Below are positions 47,350 through 57,793 of a DNA stretch of 64,000 bases, one piece after another. Origin of the DNA: Xenopus tropicalis (Eukaryota; Chordata; Amphibia; Anura; Pipidae); contig NC_030683.2 of the NCBI RefSeq assembly GCF_000004195.4, forward strand, positions 54,697,358-54,761,357, given 5' to 3'. A program made the position numbers and the translations under genes. Positions within the stretch are counted from its first letter, which is position 1. The number at the start of each line of letters is the position of its first letter. Below the pieces are notes generated by a model. It was not told the origin of the DNA, made no database searches, and was given only the letters and a program-made list of their open reading frames with translations.

Positions 47350-48060
47350 ATTTGCAATGAACCGTAAAGAACTTATTAGATATTTATTGATAGGTAGAGT
47401 CTTTTATTTCCTGCATGTATTAAATAAGAGCTTAGTGCTAGTGAAACTAGGACTTTTCCTGGTAGATCTTTTGTCTTTTTTAGAGCACAGAGCATTAACT
47501 CTTGTCTATCTTTTCCAGGTTCTGCTTGTGTTTCATTTATTCCCAGCAGTGAGAAAGTTAGGAAAGAGTAAAGGTGGCCATACACGCACCGATATTATCG
47601 TACGAAACCTCGTTTCGTACGATAATCGGTGCGTGTATGGCATGTCGGCGAGTCGACCGATATCGCAGGAAGCTGCCGATATCGGACGACTCGCCGATCG
47701 GACAAGTTTGAAAATTTTGATCGGGCGCCATAGAAGGCGCCTGACCAAAATTCTCCCTTCAGAGCTGAATCGGCAGAACGAGGTAGAAATCCTATTGTTT
47801 CTACCTCCTTACCTGCCGATTCAGCCCTGAATGGTGTGTGGCGGATCTTACGATGTTTCGTGCGACCGATGGTCGTACGAAACATCGTCGGATCGCCACG
47901 TGTATGGCCACCTTTAGTTTAGGTGTTTGCTATGGAGTAAAATTTATTGCACCAGATAAGCAGGGAAATCCAGGGCTGTTGTTAATTATATGGGCCTGGC
48001 AGAAAAAAAGGGTTTGGCCTTTAGATGCACTTGCAGTGCAGCAGTAAAAAGAGACTAGAA
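47350..48060 (+). repeat. Dispersed repeat, copy 2, split by a hairpin MITE
   Basis: Matches 44926-45185 up to 'cagtgagaaag', then is interrupted at 47569 by the five-hairpin MITE and resumes with 'tttaggtgtttgctatggag' and 'cagataagcagggaaatcca'. The empty site in copy 1 confirms the interruption. Confidence 0.7.
47571..47914. mobile_element. MITE made of five successive hairpins, 344 bp
   Basis: Terminal inverted repeat aaggtggccatacacg/cgtgtatggccacctt, TA on both sides (47569-47570 and 47915-47916). Stems: 47576-47641 (about 30 bp stem), 47645-47697, 47713-47752, 47758-47831 and 47840-47897. Together they account for nearly the whole element. No coding capacity; open frames through it are by-products of its symmetry. 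Confidence 0.88.
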
Positions 48061-49661
48061 GAGACGGGAATCTAAGAAAATATTTTGCCTCATGTCTTAC
48101 TTCAAAAATAAATGTAAACAATATAATAAATTAGAAAAAAATAGTTTTCTCTTTTGAAAAAAAGATTTCTGTACATGATTCTGCTCAAGGAACATTGTTA
48201 ACCGATGCTTTTGAAAGAAAGATCCTCATGACAGAATCCCTTTAACATTGCTGCTTTTTGGGATGCCCTGGATGGGTGCATACTGCTCGGAAAAAATTAA
48301 AAGGTAATACTACATACTAAACACAAAATTAATGCTGGACCTTTACCCTTTTAACAGGGGTTATGGCATAAATCTTGGCAACAACCTATGGCTACTGGTC
48401 CTGATAAAAGTCAATCAATGGTAAACAACTAGTATGCAAATGTATGTTTTCACCCTATAGGTTCAGTTCACCTTCAGAAAAGAATATTTGCCATTTTATT
48501 GTACTGAATTTTTCACACTTTTAAATTATCTGTTTTACCAATCCTTAATCTAACCCCTTTAGAAACCAATTACAGCTTCATAAGCTGTAGTCTGCCAAAA
48601 AACATTGCTCCTATCATCACCAGTCACGTGTACTAGCTGCAGATACTGAATACAGATATTCATTCAGTGCCAACACTAAGCTGACTTCAGTGTCAAAGGT
48701 TATGGTGACAAAATTCACCACACATTGTCAAGCGTCATTTTTTACATGTTTTTTATTAAAGCGACTTCCGCAGAAACTTGCACAAGGTCTGGGGTGGTGT
48801 AAAATAGCATCAACACTGGCACAAATTCACCATTTATTTTACACAGTTTTTTACACTTTCTAGGGCGAATTTAATTTTACAGAGCATAATAAATAGGGCC
48901 CTTGGTGTGGATGCACTAGGTACTATGTTGCCAATCTTTCAGGTGTTTCTTTATACTGTTCATCTTCATTATCCAGAGGCAGAGACACTGTAAGCTAGCC
49001 ATCCATACCTATTACTCTGTTTTTCAACAAGGATAGACAATATTTCCCTTATCATTATAATGTTTCTTTTTTTTTTCTTTCAGTAACCTTCACAAATGCA
49101 GGGGTCTTTACACTTCCATCTACTCTTCCATCCCCCATATGATACTCCTGCTTTCCACTTACAGTCAAATCAGATTTACAACTGTCAAAGTCTGGGATGA
49201 CATATAAATTAATCTTCTCTTCATGAGTTTACATCCCATGAATCGGGGCTTCTGATCTGGCCCTAACAAGGATCTCTGTGAGCTGTCACTTACAGTTGAT
49301 GTTTTCTTGACTAGTTTTATTATTTTTGCCACGAGATTCTATCCACAGTTACAGGGTGGAGTTCTGGCTTCTGAGTTAGATTATTTTTCATGGGTTACAG
49401 TATTCTTACTTTTGTCGTAAAAATGGTCAAGCAGAAACATCTAAAGATAGTAACAAAATTATTACAAAGTTGGTTTTTCTGCAGATGAAATACCTTGTAA
49501 GTAAAACATCTTTTCATCATTTAATGCTGTTCTTACATTTACACAACTGTGTTTATATTGAGACAACCAATTTCAACCCAAATTAGTCAACATCAGTAGA
49601 ATTTTACTGCAAAAGTCTTCTTAGCAGCTTAAAACATGTTTTAGTCAACAATGCACTTGAA
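48061..49661. other. Unassigned non-coding DNA
   Basis: No gene supported. 48700-48905 contains 'caccatttattttacac' and 'aataaatagggccctt' motifs that may be an eroded MITE. Confidence 0.45.
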
Positions 49662-49731
49662 TACAGGTATGGGAATGCCTGGGGTTTTCTGGATAAGATG
49701 CCTTTGGATAATACGGGTCTCCATACCTTAA

Positions 49732-50079
49732 AGTGATACTGACACTAAAAAACTACTCTTCAAAATATTAATGTACAGTAAAAGTTACCTATAGGTCATG
49801 TTGTTCCTTTTTCCCTGATAATTGTTACTTGAATTTCCTAAACCTGACTGTTTTGCCAACCCGGCTGTCCCTTCTCAGCCTGTCTGTTATAGTTTCTAAT
49901 GTTAATAGCCTACTGCTGCACAAATATGGCCGCCCCCTCATAGAGGAACATGGAGTATATGATAAGTAATTTCAAATCTTTAGACAAATACTTGTATGGC
50001 AAAATTATAAATAGCATGCAAATACAATGTTGAAATGAATGTAAAAGAAAAGGTTTAATTTCTGGTGTCAGTATCTCTT
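49732..50079. mobile_element. TTAA element nested in MITE (first)
   Basis: TTAA at 49728-49731 followed by agtgatactgacac; the right end is ggtgtcagtatctct followed by TTTA rather than TTAA, probably a one-base change. Inverted ends of about 15 bases. Confidence 0.75.
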
Positions 50080-50237
50080 TAGGTCTACTAAAAAATGATT
50101 TAAACAATAATTAATCCCAATAGGATTGTTTTGGTCCAATAAGTATTAATTATATTTTAGTTGGGATCAAGTACAAGGTACTTTGTTTTATTACAGAGAA
50201 AAATGAAATCATTTTTATAAATTAATTAGTTGATTAA

Positions 50238-50649
50238 AGGACATGTCAACCCCAAAAATAATATTTGCCTAATAAAAAAAAAAACCCATAATTCTAAGCA
50301 ACTTTCCACTATCATTTATTAAAAAATTATTAGTGCTTTACAAGTTATTTGAAAATGTAATTGCTATAGAAAGCAGCATTTTCTAAACTCCTGTTACTTT
50401 TTAAAGTGCCAGGCTCCTCCAGCAAGACAGGTCTGTAAAATCTGCTGCCTTGTGTTACATTGTTTAAATCGCCAGAGCCACCAGGGCAGAGAATAGAAAG
50501 GACAGGCAGACACTGCTTTAAATAGCAATTATATATACAAATAACTAAAAAAACATTACAAATATGTAATGAATGTATATTGCAAAGTTGCTTAGAATTA
50601 AGTTTTCTTTTATTAGGCAAAAAAAAATATTTTTGGGGTTAACATGTCC
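50238..50649. mobile_element. TTAA palindromic element nested in MITE (second)
   Basis: TTAA at 50234-50237 and 50650-50653. Ends aggacatgtcaacccca and tggggttaacatgtcct are inverted, and further arms match (ataatatttgcctaataaaa with ttttattaggcaaaaaaaaa). 412 bp, non-coding. Confidence 0.88.
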
Positions 50650-50668
50650 TTAAAGATTGAGTCTATGG

Positions 50669-50900
50669 GGCCGATTCACTAAAGGTAATTTACGCAAATC
50701 ATAGTTTTATGCATTAAAAAGTGTTCAATAATTAAGTATTGATTCATCAAAGTCATTTTGCACGCGTTACTACTCATATTGCATGCGCAAAAATCCAGAT
50801 TATTACAAAGCGTTATTTTCATCACATTGAGGTAATTATCGAATAGAAATAATACGAAGCTCTTTTTACAGACAGTACACTCTAACAATCAAGTGGTAGT
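50669..50900. mobile_element. Fragment of a GGGCCGATTCACTAAAG MITE
   Basis: The left end gggccgattcactaaaggta resembles that of the palindrome at 23208. No matching right end found. Confidence 0.5.
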
Positions 50901-51519
50901 TGGGGCTGGAGAGATTTCAGTGTCCTCTGCCTTTACTTTATAAAAGTAACTAAATCTCATTTAAGCAACCTCCGCAGAAAACCCTAATGGAGTGACCTTA
51001 GATATAACCACCCAGAAATGAAGGTGTAAGTATTTTTAACCCTGAGCATTTTTAGGTTGGAAAATCACTCCCACCTATACTTCTGCACAGATCCCACAGA
51101 AGGTAATTGGGGTGGTCATTTTAAATCCACTTCATCAACATAAGCTTTAAGTCTGCCAGTGTATGGGCAACAAAAAATTCACCCTCCACCTATGGTTCTC
51201 TCACGCTTTTTGTCCCTGGAGGAAAGAATAAGATGTGGCTGTAACCCCCTAGTCAACGAGCCACATGGGCTGCCTAGTCTGCCCTGCAACACGATTGCTA
51301 CGGGACCCAACTTTTAACAACAGACACAATTGTAGATGTGTCTGCTATTAGTGCTTTCTTCTCCAACCTCCCAGCTCCCACCCAGACATTTACTGCAGCG
51401 AAAGGACCCTCCTGCATACAAAAACAGTAAGTGGCTCTACTTTACATATCTACACACACATACAAATACAAACTTAATACATGCATATAAACACATACAA
51501 TACATACTAAAGTTAGCAT
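50901..51519. other. Unassigned non-coding DNA
   Basis: Nothing recognised except a loose CA/TA-rich patch at 51450-51510. Confidence 0.45.
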
Positions 51520-51954
51520 TTTATTTGTTGCGTGTTGGCGTGGAAAAAAAATATTCTGGTAAAGGCTGCAATGTGGGCTGAGAGTAATGGGTCTAAGGTG
51601 ACACCCAGACACCTGCCTTGGGTGAAGGGATGTAGGGTGTTGTTGGCAACTGTAATGTTAAATAGAGGGAGAAGGCCAAGTTTAGGTGGGAATATAAGCA
51701 GTTCAATCTTGGACATGTTAAGCTTAAGGTGGCGAGCAGCCATCCAAGATGCTATGACATAAAGATAATGTGTGATTTCTGCTTGAATAGCAGGGTTGAA
51801 ATCAGGGCAGGAAAGATATATCTGTGTTTCATATGCATAAAGGTGATAGGAGAAACTAAAGGATGTGATAAGGTCACCAAGAAAGAAAATGTAACTAGAG
51901 AACAAAAAGGCCCAAGACAGACCCCCTTGGGGCACCACAAAAGAGATCAAGAGG
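51520..51954 (-). pseudogene. L2-type LINE reverse transcriptase fragment
   Basis: Minus-strand translation gives VVPQGGLSWAFLF (relatives: GVPQGSVLGP), then HLYAYETQIYLSCPDFNPAI (relatives: YADDTQIYL; the catalytic DD has become YE), WMAARHLKLNMSKIELLIFP and GRCLGVTLDPLLS. This is the L2 pattern, inactivated at the active site. It continues upstream beyond an L1-type insertion. Confidence 0.85.
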
Positions 51955-51969
51955 TGAAAAAGGTATTTT

Positions 51970-52511
51970 TTTTTTTTTGTAATCTCTTTATTTATCAATT
52001 TTTTCTTTTTTGCATTAATCAATAACAATTTCAGTTTCAGTGACATGGGTTACAGTATTTTTTAATATAAGGTATTGGTTAGCGTCAGGGTCCATAGATA
52101 ATAGTCTTTATCCTGGAAGAGAATGGGGTTATCTTAATGGGGGTGTCTTGAAGGTTATCCAGGGTTCCCAAATTTCGTGATGCTGCTCCAGCGAGTCCGA
52201 CAGGGTAGCTGCAAGGTAATGCATAGTTTGTATATATTCTATATGGGATTTTAATTGGGAGATGGATAAGTGTGGGGATAGCCAGTTCAAGGCAATAACC
52301 CAGCGTGCTCCCGCTATAAATTGCATGGTCAATTTGTTCTGGGTTTTTGTTAAATTTTTGGTGGGTAGTGAGAATAGAGCTAGCTCTTGGTCTATGGTAA
52401 CTTCTGTTTGCAAAACTTGGGAAATAAGTTGAGATGTTTGGGACCAAAATTTCCCCACTATTGGGCAGAGCCACCATGAGTGGTAATAGTTTCCCTGTGC
52501 TTTACAGCCTC
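51970..52511 (-). mobile_element. L1/Tx1-type LINE 3' end, 15 bp duplication
   Basis: tgaaaaaggtatttt flanks both ends (51955-51969 and 52512-52526). A T run at the left is the poly(A) tail, with aataaa in sense just before it. The minus-strand frames at 52085-52500 encode an ORF2 C-terminus: GNYYHSWWLCPIVGKFW, comparable to GTYSHIWYHCEILKDYW of the full-length LINE, and HEIWEPWI before the end. The copy is severely 5'-truncated and frameshifted. Confidence 0.88.
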
Positions 52512-52526
52512 TGAAAAAGGTATTTT

Positions 52527-53362
52527 GAGAAACTATTACACTAAAGGTGAACATAGAGAGCTAGGAGGACAAATATATTTAACAGTGTGTTTCCAAAACA
52601 CGCCCGAAAATGTACTGGAAAGTGTGCATTTAAGGGGCATGGACTGCAGGGGATACCTAGTGCAGATATGGTTAATATTAAATCTGAGTCAGGTAAGTGG
52701 CAGCTGAGAGAGGGGCTGTTTGTCGAGCTCTTCCTTAAATGTTTGGAGGAGACAGGGCTTTTCCTTGGATATCTGGAGGTCTGTCCTGTGTGTTTGAAGG
52801 AAAGACATGTTCCTGGTTGTTCCTAGTGTGTGTGAGAGAGGAATCCGGAGAGAGGGCCAAGAAGCCTGTGGAGCCTGAGCCTGAGCAAAAGAGAGTGTTT
52901 GATAAAGAGAGCCAGAGTGCTTGAGCTTGGTAGAGGAAGTGAGTGCCAAGGGGTCTGTGACTGTGCCTCAGAAGAAAGATGTGTTTCATTTGCACAAAGG
53001 TGAGAGGAAGAAACTAAAGGATGTGATAAGGTCACCACAGTTACACCGAAGGCGAACATAGAGAGCTACTGTGAGTGACAGGGTGTTACCTGTGAGGGTC
53101 TTGGACAGGCCCTGGGGTAGTCAGGACGACTACAATCTCATGTGTAATGCCATATAAAGACAAGCACTTTGTTAATGTTTTTGAATGAATAATTAAAGGC
53201 AAAGCATAGTTTTACTATACAAAAGTGTGTTTTGGTGGGGAGAAAGAGGGGAGAAACCTGTAGTGAAGAAAGTCAGATGGTGTATGGGATTTTCTCCACA
53301 GTTGTTCAGATGAGCGAGTGCAGCAGCAAAGGCGGGTGATGATGTTTAACCAGGGTCTGGGA
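52527..53362 (-). mobile_element. L2-type LINE region, upstream part with internal duplication
   Basis: After the L1-type insertion, the L2 sequence resumes (ttgagaaactattacac). At 52974-53065, 'aagaaactaaaggatgtgat', 'aaggtcacca' and 'gaacatagagagct' repeat L2 material from 51820-51895 and 52545-52556, so part of the element was duplicated about 1.15 kb away. 52560-52970 is otherwise unassigned. The end at 53362 is a TTAA insertion site. Confidence 0.6.
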
Positions 53363-53566
53363 TTAACCCTTTCACTGCCAGCTGTTTTGGACAAAGTGGA
53401 ACTTCTACTGCCAGACAGTTTTTGAACATTTTGCATTTTAGGGGCTTTTCTCTGGGGGGACTTTGAGTTTACCTAGGAAAACTATATATTGTTTTTTTCA
53501 GGACAACCTAAGCTTTCAAAATACGGTGGAATTTTTGTGTAATTCCAATTCTGTAACAAGATATTG

Positions 53567-55738
53567 GGGCATGTAGGGGCCCCAATGTGAACATACCCGA
53601 TATGATCTGTCATTTCTGTCATTTCAGCTTCTGCAAAATCAACACATTTACATCATTTTGTGTGGGATAACGCTACAAAAAAGTATGCTCACCCCAGAAA
53701 GCCATATATTTTTGGAAAGTTCACATTCCCCCGAATCTAAAATGGGTACCTGTGTCTTTCTACTCCTAAGTACCAAGCCGCAAAGCATTTCTAAAGTTAG
53801 CAATTTGATGACAATTCCAAAAATCTCCTCAAAGTTTCCACTTTGCAGCATCTTATCTCCCACATAGCATTAGGTACCAAGATAAAACACCCTAAATTTG
53901 AATACCAGGGGTCCACTGAACAGTTTGAAGCCCAATATGTATAGGTTTACCTAAGTATGTGGCATGTAGGGGCCCCAATGTGAACATACCCCATATGATC
54001 TGCCATTTCTGACATTTCAGCTTCTGCAAAATCAACACATTTACATAGTTTTGTGTGGGACAACTATACAAAAAAGTACACTCACCCCAGAAAGCCATAT
54101 ATTTTTGGAAAGTACATATTCCCCCGAATCTAAAATGGGTACCCATGTCTTTCTACTCCAAAGTACCAAGCTGCAAAGCTTTCCTAAAGTTGGCAATTTT
54201 GATAATATTTCCAAAAATCTTCTCAAAGCTTCCAGTTTGCAGCATCTTATCTCCCAAGTATCATTAGGTACCAAGATAAAACACCCTGAATTTGAACACC
54301 AGGGGTCCACTGAACAGTATGATGCCCAATATATTTAGGTTTACCTAAGTATGTGGCATGTAGGGGCCCCTATGTGAACATACCCCATATGATCCGTAAT
54401 TTCTGTCATTTCAGCTTCTGCAAAATCAACACATTTACATCATTTGATGTGGGATAGAGTTAGTAAAAAGTACACTTACCCCAGAAAGTCATATATTTTT
54501 GGAAAGTACACATTCCCCGAACTCTAAAATGGGTAACCATGTCTTTCTACTCCAAAGTACCAAGCCGCAAAGGTTTCCTAAGTTTGCCGATTTTATGACA
54601 TTTCCAAAATTCACGTCAAAACTTCCAATATGCAGCATATAGGTCATTAGGTACCAAGATAAAAAACCCTAAATATGAACCCCAGAGGTCTACTGAACAG
54701 TTTGATGCCCACTGTACATAGGTTTATCAAAGCACATGGCACTTAGAGACCCCAAAATATACCTTGCGCACACTAATTTCATGGCTTACCTTTACCTAAT
54801 TCATAAACACATGGCAGTTGATGTGGGATAGAAACTGCAGAAATGTAGGGTAACCCCAGAAAACCGTATATTTTTGGAAAGTTCAGACAAATGCAACATG
54901 GGTAAAGAGTCCTTTCTACACCAAAGTACCAATCTGCAAAGCTTTCCTAAAGCTAGTGGTTTCTATGACATTTCAGAAAATCGCCTAAAAATGTTGCAAT
55001 TTGCCGCATTTATCTCACACAATTTCTTGCATACAAAGGAAAATCACCCCAAATAGGAACACCAGAGGTCTACTGAACAGTTTGATGCCCTATATGCATA
55101 GATTTACCAAACTATGCAGAGTACAGGGGCACCCAAATAAAAATAGTGCATATGAATTTTCACAAATGACGCTCCAGCTCGTGCAGTTTTTGCACCTGGT
55201 ATGTGTATTATGTGCCATAAGAAGTATGGAGACCCTAGAAAACCATACATTTTCCGAAAGTGCACATTCTGACAAAACAAAAATGGGTAAATACATCTTT
55301 CTACTGCAAACTACCAAACTACAAAGCTACGCTAAACAGAACGATTTTTATGACATTTCTGAAAATCGTCACAAAGCTTGCATTTTACCTCATTATGTAC
55401 CCCCACAAGTTGTAACTTATCAACATAAAACACTTTAAATATGAACTCTAGGGGTCTACTGAACAGTTTGATGCCCTATATGCATAGATTTACCAAACTA
55501 TGCGGAGCACAGGGGCACCCAAATTAAAATATGCATATGAATTTTCACGAATGTCGCTCCGGCTCGTGCAGTTTTTGCACTCGGTATGTGTATTATGTGC
55601 CATAAGACCCCTTAACAGTATGGAGACCCAAGAAAACCATACATTTCATGAGAGTACACATTCTGACAAAACAAAAATGGGTAAATACATCTTTCTACTG
55701 CAAACTACCAAACTACAAACTATGCTAAACAGAATGAA
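53567..55738. repeat. Six tandem units of about 375-394 bp
   Basis: The core ccccagaaagccatatattt (diverging along the array) falls at 53692, 54085, 54479, 54854, 55233 and 55627, giving periods of 393, 394, 375, 379 and 394. Other recurring blocks are 'aaatgggtaaccatgtcttt', 'ctactccaaagtacca' and 'gtctactgaacagtttgatg'. The first three units resemble each other most; the last two form a second subtype ('ttttgcactcggtatgtgt'). Open frames here (for example 53658-54338) are not genes. Confidence 0.92.
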
Positions 55739-55929
55739 CTAAAATGGCTAAAAATGCAATAAAATAACTAAAAATGCACCAAAATCACAGAAAATGTAAT
55801 AAAAACACCAAAATAATACACAAAAGGTATTGCGCAGTGTGGTTAGCGAATACGCTATCCGCAATTGCAATAAAACATTTTTTTCAGGCAAGAATAAAAA
55901 CGATGCGATAAAAAAAAAAAATTACAAAA

Positions 55930-56105
55930 TTACATAAGTGTGTATGTACACTAGGCAAAATGTGTTTTGTGTGTATGTGAGTGTGCAAGTAAGTGTGAGT
56001 GCTGGAAGTGCTGTGAATGTGTGAAACCCCCCCAAAATGTATGTGTGTGTAAGTGTGAGTATAAGTGTGTATTAGTGTGTGTATGTGTGTTTGTGTGTGT
56101 ATGTG
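55930..56105. repeat. GT-rich microsatellite in piggyBac-like element
   Basis: A loose (TG)n tract with 'gtgtgtatgtgtgt' and 'gtgtaagtgtgagt' variants. It gives opposing low-complexity open frames that are not genes. Confidence 0.85.
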
Positions 56106-56370
56106 GCACTTACCTGGGGTCAAAGGAGCTGAAGATCACTGGAGATCGCAGGAGGGAGACAGGAGATGCAGGGACAGCAGCTGCAGTGGTGAGTAGGCGG
56201 CACAGGAAGCGGGGGGGCGGAGGGGGGGAGCGCAGGAAGGGAGGGAGAGAGCAGAAAAAGTCTGGCACTTAGAATGTACAGGCCCAACTTTTTCTATGGA
56301 GCCCCTGGGCGATCGCGCCCCAGGGGCCACTAGTATTCCCCCTCTGCTCATTCTGTAGGGGGTTCTTTAC

Positions 56371-56427
56371 CTTGCGCTTGTTCTCTGCACTCAGATTAAG
56401 CAGCGAGCACAGAGAACAAGCGCAAGA
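56371..56427. repeat. 17 bp perfect-stem hairpin near right end
   Basis: cttgcgcttgttctctg at 56371-56387 is exactly complementary to cagagaacaagcgcaag at 56411-56427, with a 23-base loop. A second inverted pair follows at about 56440-56495 (tagctcctac and gtaggagcta). Confidence 0.85.
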
Positions 56428-56516
56428 TAAAGAAAACGTAGCTCCTACGTACTTGGCGGTTAACATCTTGTTATGCCAGCATGTAGGAGCTATGTGCTTG
56501 GCAGGGAAAGGGTTAA

Positions 56517-56605
56517 AGGCTTGTTGTCAGTGTGGCAAGAGAGGTGCATGAAGATCCAGGGAGGAAATCAGAGCAGTGTTGTATTCAAGGGATACCAGTA
56601 TAGTG
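56517..56605 (-). mobile_element. L2-type LINE flank beyond piggyBac-like insertion
   Basis: Continues the sequence left of the piggyBac-like element ('cagggtctggga'-TTAA-'aggcttgttgtcagtgtggc'). Inferred as 5' L2 material; it fades into unassigned DNA. Confidence 0.45.
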
Positions 56606-57364
56606 GGATGCAGCTTTCTCTACATTTCGCTTTTAGTGGTATAAATAAAGTGTGTTCTTGCATTGTCTGTGAAATGTACTTCAAAGTAAAATGGAGAAGG
56701 TAGTTTAAAGTGTTGATCTAGTTCTTTTTTCTAATTTTATTTTTCAATGAAAAGTCATTAGACCAATAAGTTTTACTCATATTTTGATGTCGGACTTGAA
56801 AGTGGCAACCTTGTCTTTTTCCCTCAGTGTTGTGGCCATGTACAGTTAATTGTGTAAAAGCATAGAGGTTCTTATATAGATTGAGCATCTGGATACCAAA
56901 ATGTTGGAATTTAAAAAAGTCTTCATAAGTATGCATTAGACATTCTCTCAAAAGCACTGTCAGCATCTGAGATAACTAATATGCTATGTTTTCTCTTTTC
57001 TATGTTACACTGAAATAAAGTTACCTTTCAAAAGACCTGCATTTCAGAAATCCGACTTGATTTATGGGATGTATTTTGGGAAGAATTTATTGTAATCTGT
57101 CTGGCATTATATAAATTAATATTTTAGGGTCCTGGTTTAGTAAATATATGGGAAAGTGTATGGGTAAGAGGTTTCTGTTGCATCTCTAAATTCTTTTAAG
57201 AGTAATATGATTCTGACTTCACTACATAGGAGAGAGCCTCTTGTGATTTAATTATATATTGTTTTTAGTTTTGTGACAAATTCCATTGTTAATAGCTTAA
57301 AAAACTCTGCATTGAAGTCACCAGAGCCTGGGGTTTCATCCAATTGTAGCTGTTTAATTGTTGT
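56606..57364. other. Unassigned non-coding DNA
   Basis: No gene or repeat end recognised. Confidence 0.45.
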
Positions 57365-57482
57365 CAAAATGTATTTCCTCAATCTGCAAATTTTTGCGAC
57401 ACACTAAAAAATTCCCCAATGGCGAAATGCGGAATTTCGCACTGAATCCATGCCTGGTGAAAACATGTGTCCATCACTACCA
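57365..57482. mobile_element. Fragment of a MITE with CATCACTA-type end
   Basis: 'tttttgcgacacactaaaaa', 'gcggaatttcgcac' and the end 'gtccatcactac' recall the family at 6047 and 17690. Diverged. Confidence 0.45.
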
Positions 57483-57535
57483 AAAACCAATACTGTTAAG
57501 AAATTTAAGATTGTCTGACAGATTGTCCTGTGTTT

Positions 57536-57552
57536 GATCATAAAATGTTTTT
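57536..57552. repeat. Target duplication, left copy
   Basis: gatcataaaatgttttt, repeated exactly at 63428-63444. The poly(A) tail of the LINE (T run on this strand) follows, so the last few T are shared. Confidence 0.92.
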
Positions 57553-57575
57553 TTTTTTTTTTTTTTTTTTAAATC

Positions 57576-57581
57576 TTTATT
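57576..57581 (-). terminator. Polyadenylation signal of the LINE
   Basis: AATAAA in the sense of the LINE, immediately before the poly(A) tail. L1-type RNAs rely on such a weak terminal signal. Confidence 0.75.
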
Positions 57582-57597
57582 TATAACATTTTAATGA

Positions 57598-57645
57598 GGA
57601 GGGGGGTGGGGTACAGAACGAAAAAGGGGGGGGGGGGGAGGGGTG
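57598..57645 (+). repeat. G-rich tract opposite the LINE 3' end
   Basis: Runs of 4, 6 and about 14 G lie within 48 bases (C-rich in the LINE sense). This could form a G-quadruplex on the plus strand. It is part of the 3' untranslated region. Confidence 0.8.
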
Positions 57646-57793
57646 CATAAAATTATGTAATATCCAAATTTACATTTCACATTAGTTTACATTTTGATTA
57701 AAACACTTTATGGATTTGCTTTTTAAAGAAAGAGCTGTATGGTTTCCCTATCTAGTAATTCAATTTGTGCGGAGTTCCGCTAAGAATTTTGGT

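Larger units (their letters stand above)
49664..50668. mobile_element. CAGGTATGGGA-family MITE split by two TTAA elements
   Basis: TA, then caggtatgggaatgcctggg at the left. Family blocks resume at about 50080 ('ggtctactaaaaaatgattt') and again at 50650 ('aaagattgagtctatggg'). The two interruptions (49732-50079 and 50238-50649) account for the excess length. The right end is missing where another repeat begins. Confidence 0.8.
53367..56512. mobile_element. piggyBac-like non-autonomous element, 3146 bp
   Basis: It is flanked by TTAA (53363-53366 and 56513-56516). Inverted ends are ccctttcactgcca and tggcagggaaaggg. TTAA target and CCC-starting ends are typical of piggyBac. The flanks join as continuous L2-type sequence, confirming the insertion. 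There is no transposase. In order it holds: a left subterminal part with a second 'ctactgccagacag', six tandem ~390 bp units, an A-rich patch, a GT-rich microsatellite, a GC-rich block, two inverted-repeat hairpins and the right end. Inactivity of its own is certain; mobility in trans is inferred. Confidence 0.88.

Noticed and set aside
47327..47830. 167-codon plus-strand open frame
   Set aside because: It runs from a dispersed repeat into a hairpin MITE with TA flanks; the junction is an insertion boundary, so this is not a gene.
53658..55742. Series of 70-145-codon open frames
   Set aside because: They repeat with the ~390 bp satellite units and lie on both strands; non-coding.
55884..56272. 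Histidine/threonine-rich and cysteine-rich opposing open frames
   Set aside because: Translation of a GT-rich microsatellite and its complement.
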